The notes under the pieces were generated by a model that did not search any database, was not told where the DNA came from, and saw only the letters and a program-made list of their open reading frames with translations. The position numbers and the translations under genes were made by a program. Positions 34,231-42,608 of a DNA stretch of 64,000 bases are shown piece after piece. Location of the stretch: the NCBI GenBank assembly GCA_019415525.1, contig DXZA01000057.1, positions 130,913 through 194,912 on the forward strand, read 5' to 3'. Each line of letters begins with the position of its first letter. Positions within the stretch are counted from its first letter, which is position 1. Source of the DNA: Tyzzerella sp. GTDB taxonomy: Bacteria; Bacillota; Clostridia; Lachnospirales; Anaerotignaceae.

Positions 34231-34515
34231 ATGTTACGTCCATCATATTCAGATTTATTAGAGGTTTTAAATAAAGATGCAAGCAAAGTAGATGCAATAA
34301 ACAGTAGATATACAATAGTTATTGCAGCAGCTAAAAGAGCAAGACAGCTTGTAGATAAATCAGAACCTTTAACAATGAACTATACTGTTGATAAACCTGT
34401 TTCAATAGCTGTAAATGAGCTTTATGAAAACAAAATCAAAATACTTCAGAATACAGAAAAAGTATCTGAAGAAGAAGCTTTAGTTTCTGATGAGGAAAAC
34501 ATTACAGAAGAATAA
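34231..34515 (+). CDS. rpoZ: RNA polymerase omega subunit
   Basis: Small subunit that helps fold and retain beta-prime in RNA polymerase. The 94-residue protein begins MLRPSYSDLLEVLNKD, with the family core SRYTIVIAAAKRARQLV and KPVSIAVNELYENKI, then an acidic tail. It directly abuts gmk with no gap, and its binding site AAAGGAGA lies inside gmk. A terminator follows, but priA continues in the same direction. Confidence 0.94.
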   Translation: MLRPSYSDLLEVLNKDASKVDAINSRYTIVIAAAKRARQLVDKSEPLTMNYTVDKPVSIAVNELYENKIKILQNTEKVSEEEALVSDEENITEE

Positions 34516-34522
34516 TTACTTT

Positions 34523-34555
34523 AGGGTATCGGAAGATTTTCGGATACCCTTTTTA
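34523..34555 (+). terminator. Intrinsic terminator after rpoZ
   Basis: Arms AGGGTATC (34523-34530) and GATACCCT (34543-34550) pair, followed by TTTTT. Confidence 0.87.
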
Positions 34556-34583
34556 TTTTCATAGGGGAGGTGTCTGATATTTC

Positions 34584-37031
34584 ATGAAATATGCTAATGT
34601 AATTATAAATATAAACCATTCTGATGTTGACCGTATATTTGACTATGGTATACCTAAAGGCATAGAAAATATTGTAAAAGAAGGTATGAGAGTTATTGTT
34701 CCTTTTGGAAACTCAAATAAAAAAACTGAAGGGTATATTATTAATATTTCAGATAATACAGATGTACCTTCTGAAAAATTAAAAAATATAATAAATATAT
34801 GTGATAGCTTTCCTATATTTTCAAAAGAGATGATAGAACTTGCATTATGGATGAAGAAAAAATATTATACAACTCTTTCTGCTTGTTTAAAAACAATAAT
34901 GCCTTCTGGAATAGGTATAAAAACATCGTGGCTTATAGTTTTAAATGATTATAATGAAAATATTGTTATTACAGATAAAGAAAAAGAAATAGTTGATTTT
35001 TTAAAAGAAAATAATAATGTATCTTTAAAAAACGATATTGAAGAGTATTTTGGAAAAAATATAAATAATCATTTAAAATCTCTTAAACAAAAAACTGTAA
35101 TATCAATTCGTCAAAGTATTAAAGGACAAAATTATGAAAAAAATATAAGATATTTAAAACTTAACATAGATGAGTATTTTGAACAAAAATATAATGAACT
35201 TTTAAAATATAAAAGAAATGAAAAACAAAAAGAAATAGTTGAGTTTTTAATGGATTATGATGAAATTAAAGTTTCAGAAATTAAAGAAGAGTTTGGTGAT
35301 ATAAATTCTACTTTAAAAACTCTTGAAAAAAAAGGTATTATAAAAATTTATAATAAGACAGAAAAAAGAGATATTTTTAATATTGAAAATTATAATAAAA
35401 CATATCCACCACAATTTACAGATGAACAAAAAAAAGCAGTTGAAACAATAGAAAATATAAGAAAGTCTGATAATAAAAAGCCTGTTCTTGTTTTTGGTGT
35501 TACAGGTAGTGGAAAAACAGAAATATATATGGCTATAATAGATAAAGTATTAAAAGAGGGTAAACAAGCTATTGTTCTTGTACCTGAAATTTCACTTACA
35601 CCGCAAATTGTAGGAAGATTTATATCACGTTTTGGTGAAAAAGTTTCTTATACTCATAGTCGTATGAATTTTGGAGAACGTTTTGACCAATGGAAAAAAG
35701 CAAGAGAAGGAGAAATTTCTGTAATGATAGGCCCTAGGTCTGCAATATTTACACCTTTTTCAAATTTGGGTGTAATAATAATTGATGAAGAACATGAAAA
35801 TTCTTATAGATCAGAAACAACTCCTAAATATGATGCTGTTGAAACAGCAGTAAAATTATCTGAAATAACAAATTCTCTTGTTGTTATGGGAAGTGCTACA
35901 CCAGATATATGTACTTATCATAAATGTATTAATGATGAGTATAATATTGTTGAACTTTCAGAAAGAGCAAATAATAGCAGTCTTCCTGATGTTTATATAA
36001 AAGATATGAGATTAGAACTTGAAAATGGAAATCGTTCTATTTTTAGTGAAGATTTATATTATTCTATAAAAGAAAATTTGGAAAAAGGCCAGCAAACAAT
36101 GCTTTTTATAAATAGAAGAGGTTTTTCAACATTTGTATCTTGTAGAAAGTGTGGTCATGTAATGATGTGTGATAATTGCAATGTATCATACACATATCAT
36201 TCATATTCTAATAGCCTTATGTGTCATTATTGTGGTAAAACAATAAAAAATCCTGATATTTGTCCAGAGTGTGGTTCTAAATATATAAAATATTTTGGTA
36301 CAGGAACACAAAAGGTTGAGGAAGAAGTTAAAAAATATTTCCCTAATGCTAGAGTATTAAGAATGGATATGGATACTACAACAAAGAAAAATAGTCATGA
36401 AAAAATACTTGAAGCTTTTGGAAAGGGGGAAGCAGATATTCTTATAGGTACTCAAATGATAGCAAAAGGTCATGACTTTCCTAATGTAACACTTGTTGGA
36501 ATAGTTGCTGCTGATATTTCTTTAAATTCAAGTAGCTATAAATCATCTGAAAATACATTTCAGCTTATAACACAAGTTGCAGGACGAGCAGGAAGAAGTA
36601 ATAAAAAAGGTAAAGTTTATATTCAAACATATAACCCTGAAAACTATGTTATAAAACTTTCTTCAAAACAAGATTATAAAGAGTTTTATCATGAGGAAAC
36701 AGCTATAAGAAGTATAATGGATTATCCGCCTTTTGGTAATTTCTTTAATATAATGATAAGTGGTGAAAATGAAAATGAAGTTATAAATTCTGCTCAAAGG
36801 CTTAGTGATATTATGAAATATTTTAATAGAAAAAAAGACTTTTTAATACTTGGGCCTGTTCCTGCTGTTATATCTAAAATAAAAAATGAATATCGTTTTA
36901 CAATTACAGTAAAATCTAAGGAAGAAGAACGACTTTGTAATTTTGTTTTATATTGTATAGATAAATTTAAAGAAAGAAATGGTAAAACAGGAGTTTATAT
37001 AAATATTGCAAAAAATACGGTTGTATTTTAA
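34584..37031 (+). CDS. priA: Primosomal replication restart helicase PriA
   Basis: 3'-5' DNA helicase that reloads the replisome at stalled forks. The 815-residue protein has the N-terminal fork-binding domain (about 1-105) and a winged helix. The helicase core carries FGVTGSGKTEIYM (Walker A), IIDEEHENSY (DEEH box), VMGSATPD and QVAGRAGRS. Between the helicase lobes are the two zinc clusters, CRKCGHVMMCDNC and CHYCGKTIKNPDICPECG. Length is slightly above the Escherichia coli protein. ATG at 34584 follows GGGGAGGTG at about ten bases. Confidence 0.96.
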   Translation: MKYANVIININHSDVDRIFDYGIPKGIENIVKEGMRVIVPFGNSNKKTEGYIINISDNTDVPSEKLKNIINICDSFPIFSKEMIELALWMKKKYYTTLSACLKTIMPSGIGIKTSWLIVLNDYNENIVITDKEKEIVDFLKENNNVSLKNDIEEYFGKNINNHLKSLKQKTVISIRQSIKGQNYEKNIRYLKLNIDEYFEQKYNELLKYKRNEKQKEIVEFLMDYDEIKVSEIKEEFGDINSTLKTLEKKGIIKIYNKTEKRDIFNIENYNKTYPPQFTDEQKKAVETIENIRKSDNKKPVLVFGVTGSGKTEIYMAIIDKVLKEGKQAIVLVPEISLTPQIVGRFISRFGEKVSYTHSRMNFGERFDQWKKAREGEISVMIGPRSAIFTPFSNLGVIIIDEEHENSYRSETTPKYDAVETAVKLSEITNSLVVMGSATPDICTYHKCINDEYNIVELSERANNSSLPDVYIKDMRLELENGNRSIFSEDLYYSIKENLEKGQQTMLFINRRGFSTFVSCRKCGHVMMCDNCNVSYTYHSYSNSLMCHYCGKTIKNPDICPECGSKYIKYFGTGTQKVEEEVKKYFPNARVLRMDMDTTTKKNSHEKILEAFGKGEADILIGTQMIAKGHDFPNVTLVGIVAADISLNSSSYKSSENTFQLITQVAGRAGRSNKKGKVYIQTYNPENYVIKLSSKQDYKEFYHEETAIRSIMDYPPFGNFFNIMISGENENEVINSAQRLSDIMKYFNRKKDFLILGPVPAVISKIKNEYRFTITVKSKEEERLCNFVLYCIDKFKERNGKTGVYINIAKNTVVF

Positions 37032-37109
37032 ATTGTTGTTTAAATTACTGTTTTATTGTATACTGAATTACAGTTATAAATATTTTTATTTTTTGGAGGA
37101 AATAATATT

Positions 37110-37565
37110 ATGGCAATAAGACAAATAAGAACTAATGGTGATGAGATACTTAGAAAAAAATCAAAAGAAGTAAAGGAAATTACACCTTCTGTAATTACAC
37201 TTCTTGATGATATGGCAGAAACAATGTATGATGCAAATGGTGTTGGACTTGCAGCACCACAAGTTGGAGTACTTAAAAGAGTTGTTGTAATTGATATTGG
37301 TGAAGGACTTATTGAGCTTATAAATCCTGTTGTTGTTGAAACAAAAGGTTCTCAAATAGGTTCTGAAGGTTGTTTAAGTATACCTGGAGCTTGTGCTGAT
37401 GTTGATAGACCTGAATATGTAAAAGTTGAGGCATTAAACAGAAATGGAGAAAAAATAGTTGTTGAAGGAACAGAACTTTTAGCTGTTGCTTTATGCCATG
37501 AAACAGACCATCTTGATGGTGTTCTCTATATAGATAAGGCTATCGGTGAAATAGAAGGAATGTAA
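37110..37565 (+). CDS. def: Peptide deformylase
   Basis: Removes the formyl group from N-terminal methionine of new proteins. The 151-residue Fe/Zn hydrolase has motif 1 GVGLAAPQVG, motif 2 EGCLSIPG (metal cysteine) and motif 3 HETDHLDG (two metal histidines and catalytic glutamate). ATG follows TTGGAGGAA. It lies 20 bases upstream of fmt, the gene with the opposite reaction, as in most bacteria. Confidence 0.96.
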   Translation: MAIRQIRTNGDEILRKKSKEVKEITPSVITLLDDMAETMYDANGVGLAAPQVGVLKRVVVIDIGEGLIELINPVVVETKGSQIGSEGCLSIPGACADVDRPEYVKVEALNRNGEKIVVEGTELLAVALCHETDHLDGVLYIDKAIGEIEGM

Positions 37566-37585
37566 TTTTTTGGAGGTAGCATTTT

Positions 37586-38518
37586 ATGAAAGTAATTTTT
37601 ATGGGTACACCTGATTTTGCTGTACCTTGTCTTGATATGCTTGTAAAAGAAGGGCATGAAGTTTGCCTTGTTGTTACTCAGCCTGATAAACCAAAGGGAA
37701 GAGGTAAAAAAATGCTTTTTCCACCTGTAAAAGAAAAAGCTATTGAATATGGAATAGAAGTTTTTCAGCCTGTGAAAGTAAAAGAAGAAGAGGCAGTTGA
37801 AAAATTAAGAAGTTATAATGCAGATATTATTGTTGTTGTAGCCTTTGGTCAGATACTTCCTGAAAGTATTCTTAATATGCCTAAATATGGCTGTGTAAAT
37901 GTTCATGGTTCACTTCTTCCAAAATATAGAGGTGCTGCACCTATACAGTGGTCTGTAATAAACGGTGACACAAAAACAGGTGTAACAACTATGTATATGG
38001 AAAAAGGTCTTGATACAGGAGATATGCTTTTAAAAGCTAAGTTTGACATAACTTCTGATGATACTTATGGTACAGTACATGATAAAATGTGTGTAATTGG
38101 TGCTGATGTACTTAAAGAAACACTTGTTAAAATAGAAAATGGAACAATAGTAAGAGAAAAACAGGACGATGCTCTTTCAAATTATGCACCTATGATTTCT
38201 AAAGAAACAGGTCATATTGACTGGAATAAAACATCTTTTGAAATAATAAATCTTATTAGAGGTCTTGACCCTGTTCCTGCTGCTTGGACAGTTTATAATG
38301 AAGAAGTTCTTAAAATATGGAAAGCAGTTGAAATTGAGTGTGATAATACTACTGCTAAATGTGGAGAAATTGCAGATATAACAAAAAAAGGATTTGTTGT
38401 AAAAACTGGTGACGGTTTTGTTCTTGTTACTGAAATACAGGCAAGAGGTGGCAAAAGAATGTCTACAGATGCTTATATGAGAGGTCATGCAGTTGAAAAA
38501 GGAATAGTTTTGGAATAA
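37586..38518 (+). CDS. fmt: Methionyl-tRNA formyltransferase
   Basis: Formylates initiator Met-tRNA with 10-formyl-tetrahydrofolate. The 310-residue protein has the N-terminal formyltransferase domain with VIFMGTPDFAVP, NVHGSLLPKYRGAAPIQWS (catalytic asparagine and histidine) and EKGLDTGDML. The C-terminal OB-like tRNA-binding domain includes GLDPVPAAWTVY and GHAVEKGIVLE. ATG follows TGGAGG. It is paired with def. Confidence 0.96.
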   Translation: MKVIFMGTPDFAVPCLDMLVKEGHEVCLVVTQPDKPKGRGKKMLFPPVKEKAIEYGIEVFQPVKVKEEEAVEKLRSYNADIIVVVAFGQILPESILNMPKYGCVNVHGSLLPKYRGAAPIQWSVINGDTKTGVTTMYMEKGLDTGDMLLKAKFDITSDDTYGTVHDKMCVIGADVLKETLVKIENGTIVREKQDDALSNYAPMISKETGHIDWNKTSFEIINLIRGLDPVPAAWTVYNEEVLKIWKAVEIECDNTTAKCGEIADITKKGFVVKTGDGFVLVTEIQARGGKRMSTDAYMRGHAVEKGIVLE

Positions 38519-38545
38519 ATAATATTTTCAGACTTAAAATAATAT

Positions 38546-38589
38546 AAAACGTACATGAGTTAAATTAATTTTATTGTAATGTATGTTTT
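38546..38589 (+). terminator. Possible weak hairpin after fmt
   Basis: Arms at 38546-38556 and 38579-38589 pair over 11 bases with one G-T wobble. There is no further T-run after the stem, so termination is doubtful. Confidence 0.4.
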
Positions 38590-38611
38590 AAAAAACAGGA
38601 GGTAAGATATT

Positions 38612-39322
38612 ATGTTTTATCCATATTCTTTTTCGTATTTTTATATTTTAATTCCGCCTATGATACTTGCTTTATATGCTCAGTCAAAGGTAGGAAGTAC
38701 ATTTAATAAATACTCTAGAGTATCAAATAGCAGAGGTTTTACTGGTGCTGATGTAGCAAGACAACTTCTTAATGCCTCAGGTATATATGATGTAACTGTT
38801 GAAAGAGTAAGAGGAAATCTTACAGACCATTATGACCCAAGAACAAAAACATTAAGACTTTCTGACTCTGTTTATGGTAGTACATCTATTGCCGCAATAG
38901 GTGTTGCAGCCCATGAAACAGGTCATGCTATACAGCATGATACAGGATATGCTTTTCTTAAACTTAGAAGTGCTATGGTACCTATAACAAATATAGGTTC
39001 AAATCTTGCGATGCCACTTATATTTTTAGGTGTTTTAATAGGAGGAATGGCAGGTTCTTCTTTTGGTTATACAATAATACAGCTTGGAATTGTTTTGTTT
39101 TCACTTGCTGTTGCTTTTTCACTTATAACACTTCCTGTTGAGTTTGATGCATCAAAACGTGCAATAGAAGCTCTTGGAATGTATAATTTTTTAAGTGAAG
39201 AAGAGTTAAAACCTGCAAAAAAAGTTCTTAGTGCTGCGGCTTTAACATATGTTGCTTCAGCAGCTGTTGCAATAGCCAACCTTTTAAGACTTGTTCTTTT
39301 ATTTGGTAGAAGAGATGACTAA
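38612..39322 (+). CDS. Zinc metallopeptidase of the YugP family
   Basis: Membrane-embedded neutral zinc peptidase-like protein, 236 residues. The catalytic motif HETGHAIQH (HExxH) lies near residue 107. An N-terminal membrane segment (about 1-20, opening MFYPYSFSYFYILIPPM) and three later hydrophobic segments (about 128-155, 155-178 and 205-232) surround it. The cellular substrate is unknown. Its place after def-fmt and before rsmB is conserved in Clostridia. ATG follows AGGAGGTAAG. Confidence 0.92.
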   Translation: MFYPYSFSYFYILIPPMILALYAQSKVGSTFNKYSRVSNSRGFTGADVARQLLNASGIYDVTVERVRGNLTDHYDPRTKTLRLSDSVYGSTSIAAIGVAAHETGHAIQHDTGYAFLKLRSAMVPITNIGSNLAMPLIFLGVLIGGMAGSSFGYTIIQLGIVLFSLAVAFSLITLPVEFDASKRAIEALGMYNFLSEEELKPAKKVLSAAALTYVASAAVAIANLLRLVLLFGRRDD

Positions 39323-39334
39323 ATTTTAAAAATT

Positions 39335-39369
39335 ACGGCAGGGGTTTATATTTTCCCTGTCGTTTTTTT
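39335..39369 (+). terminator. Intrinsic terminator after the YugP-type gene
   Basis: Arms ACGGCAGGG (39335-39343) and CCCTGTCGT (39355-39363) pair with one wobble, followed by a T-run to 39369. Confidence 0.87.
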
Positions 39370-39461
39370 GTTTTATGACAAATAATATAAAAATATTTGC
39401 GGTATTTGATTATTTAGTTTAATATAAGATGTGAATATATTTTGGAAAGGCTTGAAAAATA

Positions 39462-40805
39462 ATGATACAAATTAATCCAAGAGAGGTTGCCTGTGAAGGA
39501 CTTTATAGAATATTTGAAGAACAGTCCTTTAATAATGTTGTTTTAAAATCTCTTTTAAAACAAAACGGTGCTATGCCTAAAAATGACAGAGCTTTTGTTA
39601 CAGAAATAGTGAATGGAACATTAAGAAATATATATTATATTGATTATGTTATAAACCAGTTTTCAAAAACAAAAACAGAAAAAATGAAACCTTGGCTTTT
39701 GGCAGTAATAAGAAGTGGTGTTTATCAAATAATATTTATGGATAAAGTGCCTAATTCTGCTGCTTGTAATGAGGCTGTAAAGCTTGCAAAACTTAGAGGT
39801 TATGGAAAACTTTCTGGCTTTGTAAACGGTGTTTTAAGAAATATAAGCAGAAGTATTGATGATATAAAATTACCGGATATAGGTACTCCCGAATATTTAA
39901 GTGTGAAATATTCTCATCCTTTATGGCTTATAAAAATGTGGCTTCATGAATATGAATATGATTTTGTTGAGAAACTTTGCGAAAGTAACAATAAAGCTCC
40001 AGATGTTACAATAGCTGTAAACACACTTAAAACAGATAGAGAAAGTCTTAAAAAAGAACTTGAAAAAAGTGGTATTGTTGTTGAATATGGAAAATATTAT
40101 GAGAATGTACTTCATATTAAAAAGACAGCTGATATATCTTCATTAGAGGCTTTTAAAAATGGTCTTTTCCATATACAAGATGAAAGTTCTGTTACAGCGG
40201 TTAATGTTTTATCACCTAAAAAAGGTGAAAAGATACTTGATGTGTGTGCTGCACCTGGAGGAAAAAGCCTTCTTTGTGCAGAAATTATGGAAAATGAAGG
40301 TGTTATATCATCAAGAGATATATATTTCCATAAAATAGAGCTTATAGAAGACTCGGCAAAAAGACTTGGTATTGATATTATAAAAGCAGAAGAAAAAGAT
40401 GCTCTCAAGTTTTATGAAGATGATGAAAATAAATTTGATAAAGTTATAGTTGATGCACCTTGTTCAGGCTTTGGAATAATAAGAAAAAAACCAGATATAA
40501 AATTCAGAAGAACAGGTAACGATATTGATGAACTTATTAAAATACAAAGAGGAATACTTGAAAATGCCTCAAAGTATGTTAAAAAAGGTGGAGTATTAGT
40601 TTACAGTACTTGTACAATATGTAAAAAAGAAAATATTAAAAATGTTGAATGGTTTCTTGAAAACTTTGACTTTGAAGAATGTGATATATCTTCTGAACTG
40701 CCTAAAGGTATAGAGCCACAAACAAAATGTTGTGTTTCTTTATATCCTAATGTAAATGGTACAGATGGTTTCTTTATAGCAAAGTTTGTAAGAAAGGAGA
40801 ATTAA
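39462..40805 (+). CDS. rsmB: 16S rRNA m5C967 methyltransferase RsmB
   Basis: SAM-dependent methylation of C967 in 16S rRNA. Residues 1-135 form the NusB-like RNA-binding domain (REVACEGLYRIFEEQSFNNVVL, in pieces). Residues 230-445 form the methyltransferase with DVCAAPGGKSLL, VDAPCSGFGIIRKKPDIK (general cysteine) and YSTCTICKKEN (catalytic cysteine). The 447-residue length is normal. ATG at 39462 follows GGAAAGG. The stop is four bases before rlmN. Confidence 0.95.
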   Translation: MIQINPREVACEGLYRIFEEQSFNNVVLKSLLKQNGAMPKNDRAFVTEIVNGTLRNIYYIDYVINQFSKTKTEKMKPWLLAVIRSGVYQIIFMDKVPNSAACNEAVKLAKLRGYGKLSGFVNGVLRNISRSIDDIKLPDIGTPEYLSVKYSHPLWLIKMWLHEYEYDFVEKLCESNNKAPDVTIAVNTLKTDRESLKKELEKSGIVVEYGKYYENVLHIKKTADISSLEAFKNGLFHIQDESSVTAVNVLSPKKGEKILDVCAAPGGKSLLCAEIMENEGVISSRDIYFHKIELIEDSAKRLGIDIIKAEEKDALKFYEDDENKFDKVIVDAPCSGFGIIRKKPDIKFRRTGNDIDELIKIQRGILENASKYVKKGGVLVYSTCTICKKENIKNVEWFLENFDFEECDISSELPKGIEPQTKCCVSLYPNVNGTDGFFIAKFVRKEN

Positions 40806-40808
40806 ATA

Positions 40809-41849
40809 ATGGCAAGAGAAGATTTAAAATCTATGTCACTTGAAGAACTTCAAATGTTTATGGGAAGTATTGGAGAGGCAAAGTTTAGAGCAAAACAAAT
40901 TTTTGAATGGATTCATAAAAAGCAAGCAGAAGATTTTGAAGAAATGACAAATATTTCAAAAAATCTTAGAGAAAAACTTTCAAATGAGGCTAAAATAAGC
41001 TTCGCAAAAATAGTTGAAAAACATGTGTCAAAACAGGACAATACTACAAAATACTTGTTTGCACTTGAGAATGATAATATAATAGAAAGTGTGCTTATGC
41101 GTTATAGTTATGGTAATGCAGTTTGTATTTCAACACAAGTTGGTTGTCGAATGGGTTGTACATTTTGTGCATCAACTCTTGATGGTGTTGAAAGAAATCT
41201 TACAGCAGGAGAAATGCTTTCACAGATTTATGAAATACAGAAAGATACAGGAGAAAGAGTTTCAAGTGTAGTTCTTATGGGTAGTGGAGAACCTCTTGAT
41301 AACTATGATAACGTTTTAAAATTTATAAGACTTTTAAATGATAAAGATGGTCTTAATATTGGTCAAAGACATATTACACTTTCTACTTGTGGTCTTATAG
41401 AAAAAATGTATCGTCTTGCTGATGAGGGCCTTCAAATTACACTTGCAGTTTCGCTTCATGCACCAAATGACGAAATAAGAAATAGAATAATGCCTATTTC
41501 AAGAAAGAATAATATGGAAAAACTTCTTGAGGCTTGTAAATATTATTCAGATACAACAAAACGTAGAATAACATTTGAATATGCTATGATACATGGTGTA
41601 AATGATAGTATTGAATGTGCAAGAGAGCTTTCTGAAAAACTTAGAAATATGCTTTGTCATGTAAATCTTATACCTGTAAATGATGTTAAAGAAAGAAACT
41701 ATAAAAAAAGTAGTGGAGAAACTGTTGAAAAATTTGCTGAGTTTTTAAATTCTAAAGGAATAGAAACAACAGTAAGACGAAAACTTGGAAGTGATATTAA
41801 TGCTGCTTGTGGACAATTAAGAAAAGGCTATCTTGAAAGAAAGCAGTAA
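40809..41849 (+). CDS. rlmN: Dual-specificity rRNA/tRNA m2A methyltransferase RlmN
   Basis: Radical SAM enzyme that methylates C2 of A2503 in 23S rRNA and A37 in some tRNAs. The 346-residue protein has the cluster motif CRMGCTFC, STQVGC before it, GSGEPLDNYDNV, LAVSLHAP and the methyl-carrying C-terminal cysteine in NAACGQLR. ATG follows AAAGGAG, four bases after rsmB, so the two are probably co-translated. Confidence 0.96.
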   Translation: MAREDLKSMSLEELQMFMGSIGEAKFRAKQIFEWIHKKQAEDFEEMTNISKNLREKLSNEAKISFAKIVEKHVSKQDNTTKYLFALENDNIIESVLMRYSYGNAVCISTQVGCRMGCTFCASTLDGVERNLTAGEMLSQIYEIQKDTGERVSSVVLMGSGEPLDNYDNVLKFIRLLNDKDGLNIGQRHITLSTCGLIEKMYRLADEGLQITLAVSLHAPNDEIRNRIMPISRKNNMEKLLEACKYYSDTTKRRITFEYAMIHGVNDSIECARELSEKLRNMLCHVNLIPVNDVKERNYKKSSGETVEKFAEFLNSKGIETTVRRKLGSDINAACGQLRKGYLERKQ

Positions 41850-41867
41850 TAAAAAGAAGGTGTTGCG

Positions 41868-42608
41868 ATGAAAAGCGTTTATAGAAGCGTTGTTGGGATG
41901 CGAAGAAAAAATAATGAAGATTATGTTTTTTGTTGTAATGAAGAATTTTCTGATTTATTTATAGTTGCAGATGGAATGGGTGGATGTAATGGCGGAGAAA
42001 TTGCAAGTTCAGAAGCTATAGAATCTTTTATACAAGATTTGAATAACAATATTGAAGATTATAAAGATGATGAAAATGTTCTTGACTCACTTATTTCTGC
42101 AATACAATACAGTAATAAATATGTATATAATAAATCTTGTGAAAATCCAGAGCTTAAAGGTATGGGAACAACAATAGACGCTGTTGTAATAAGAAAAGAA
42201 AAGCTTTTTGGAGTTCATGTAGGTGATAGTAGAATATATATTTTAAGAAATGGCAAACTTTATAGATTAACATCTGACCATTCATATGTTATGGAGCTTG
42301 TTAAATTAGGGCAAATAACTATGGAGGAGGCAGAAACACATCCTGCAAGAAACTTAATAACAAAAGCATTAGGTACAAAAGATAATTTAGAAGTTGATAC
42401 TGTTATAGTAGAAGTTGAAGACAATGACATAATACTTTTATGTACTGATGGTCTTACAACTATGGTTAATGATGAAAGAATAGAAGAAATTTTAAATTTT
42501 GATAAAAGCATAAATGAAAAAGCTGATATTCTTGTAAAAGAAGCTAATGATGCTGGTGGCTTAGATAATATTACACTTATTTTAGTAGAACAGGAGGTGG
42601 ATGAATGA
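41868..42608 (+). CDS. stp: PP2C-type Ser/Thr phosphatase
   Basis: Metal-dependent phosphatase (Stp/PrpC) that reverses phosphorylation by the adjacent PrkC-type kinase. The 246-residue protein has RRKNNEDY, VADGMGGCNGGEIAS, GMGTTIDAVVI, VGDSRIYIL and LLCTDGLTTMV with GGLDNITLILVE at the end, all metal-binding or core motifs of the PP2C fold. It overlaps prkC by four bases (ATGA), the usual coupled arrangement. Confidence 0.95.
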   Translation: MKSVYRSVVGMRRKNNEDYVFCCNEEFSDLFIVADGMGGCNGGEIASSEAIESFIQDLNNNIEDYKDDENVLDSLISAIQYSNKYVYNKSCENPELKGMGTTIDAVVIRKEKLFGVHVGDSRIYILRNGKLYRLTSDHSYVMELVKLGQITMEEAETHPARNLITKALGTKDNLEVDTVIVEVEDNDIILLCTDGLTTMVNDERIEEILNFDKSINEKADILVKEANDAGGLDNITLILVEQEVDE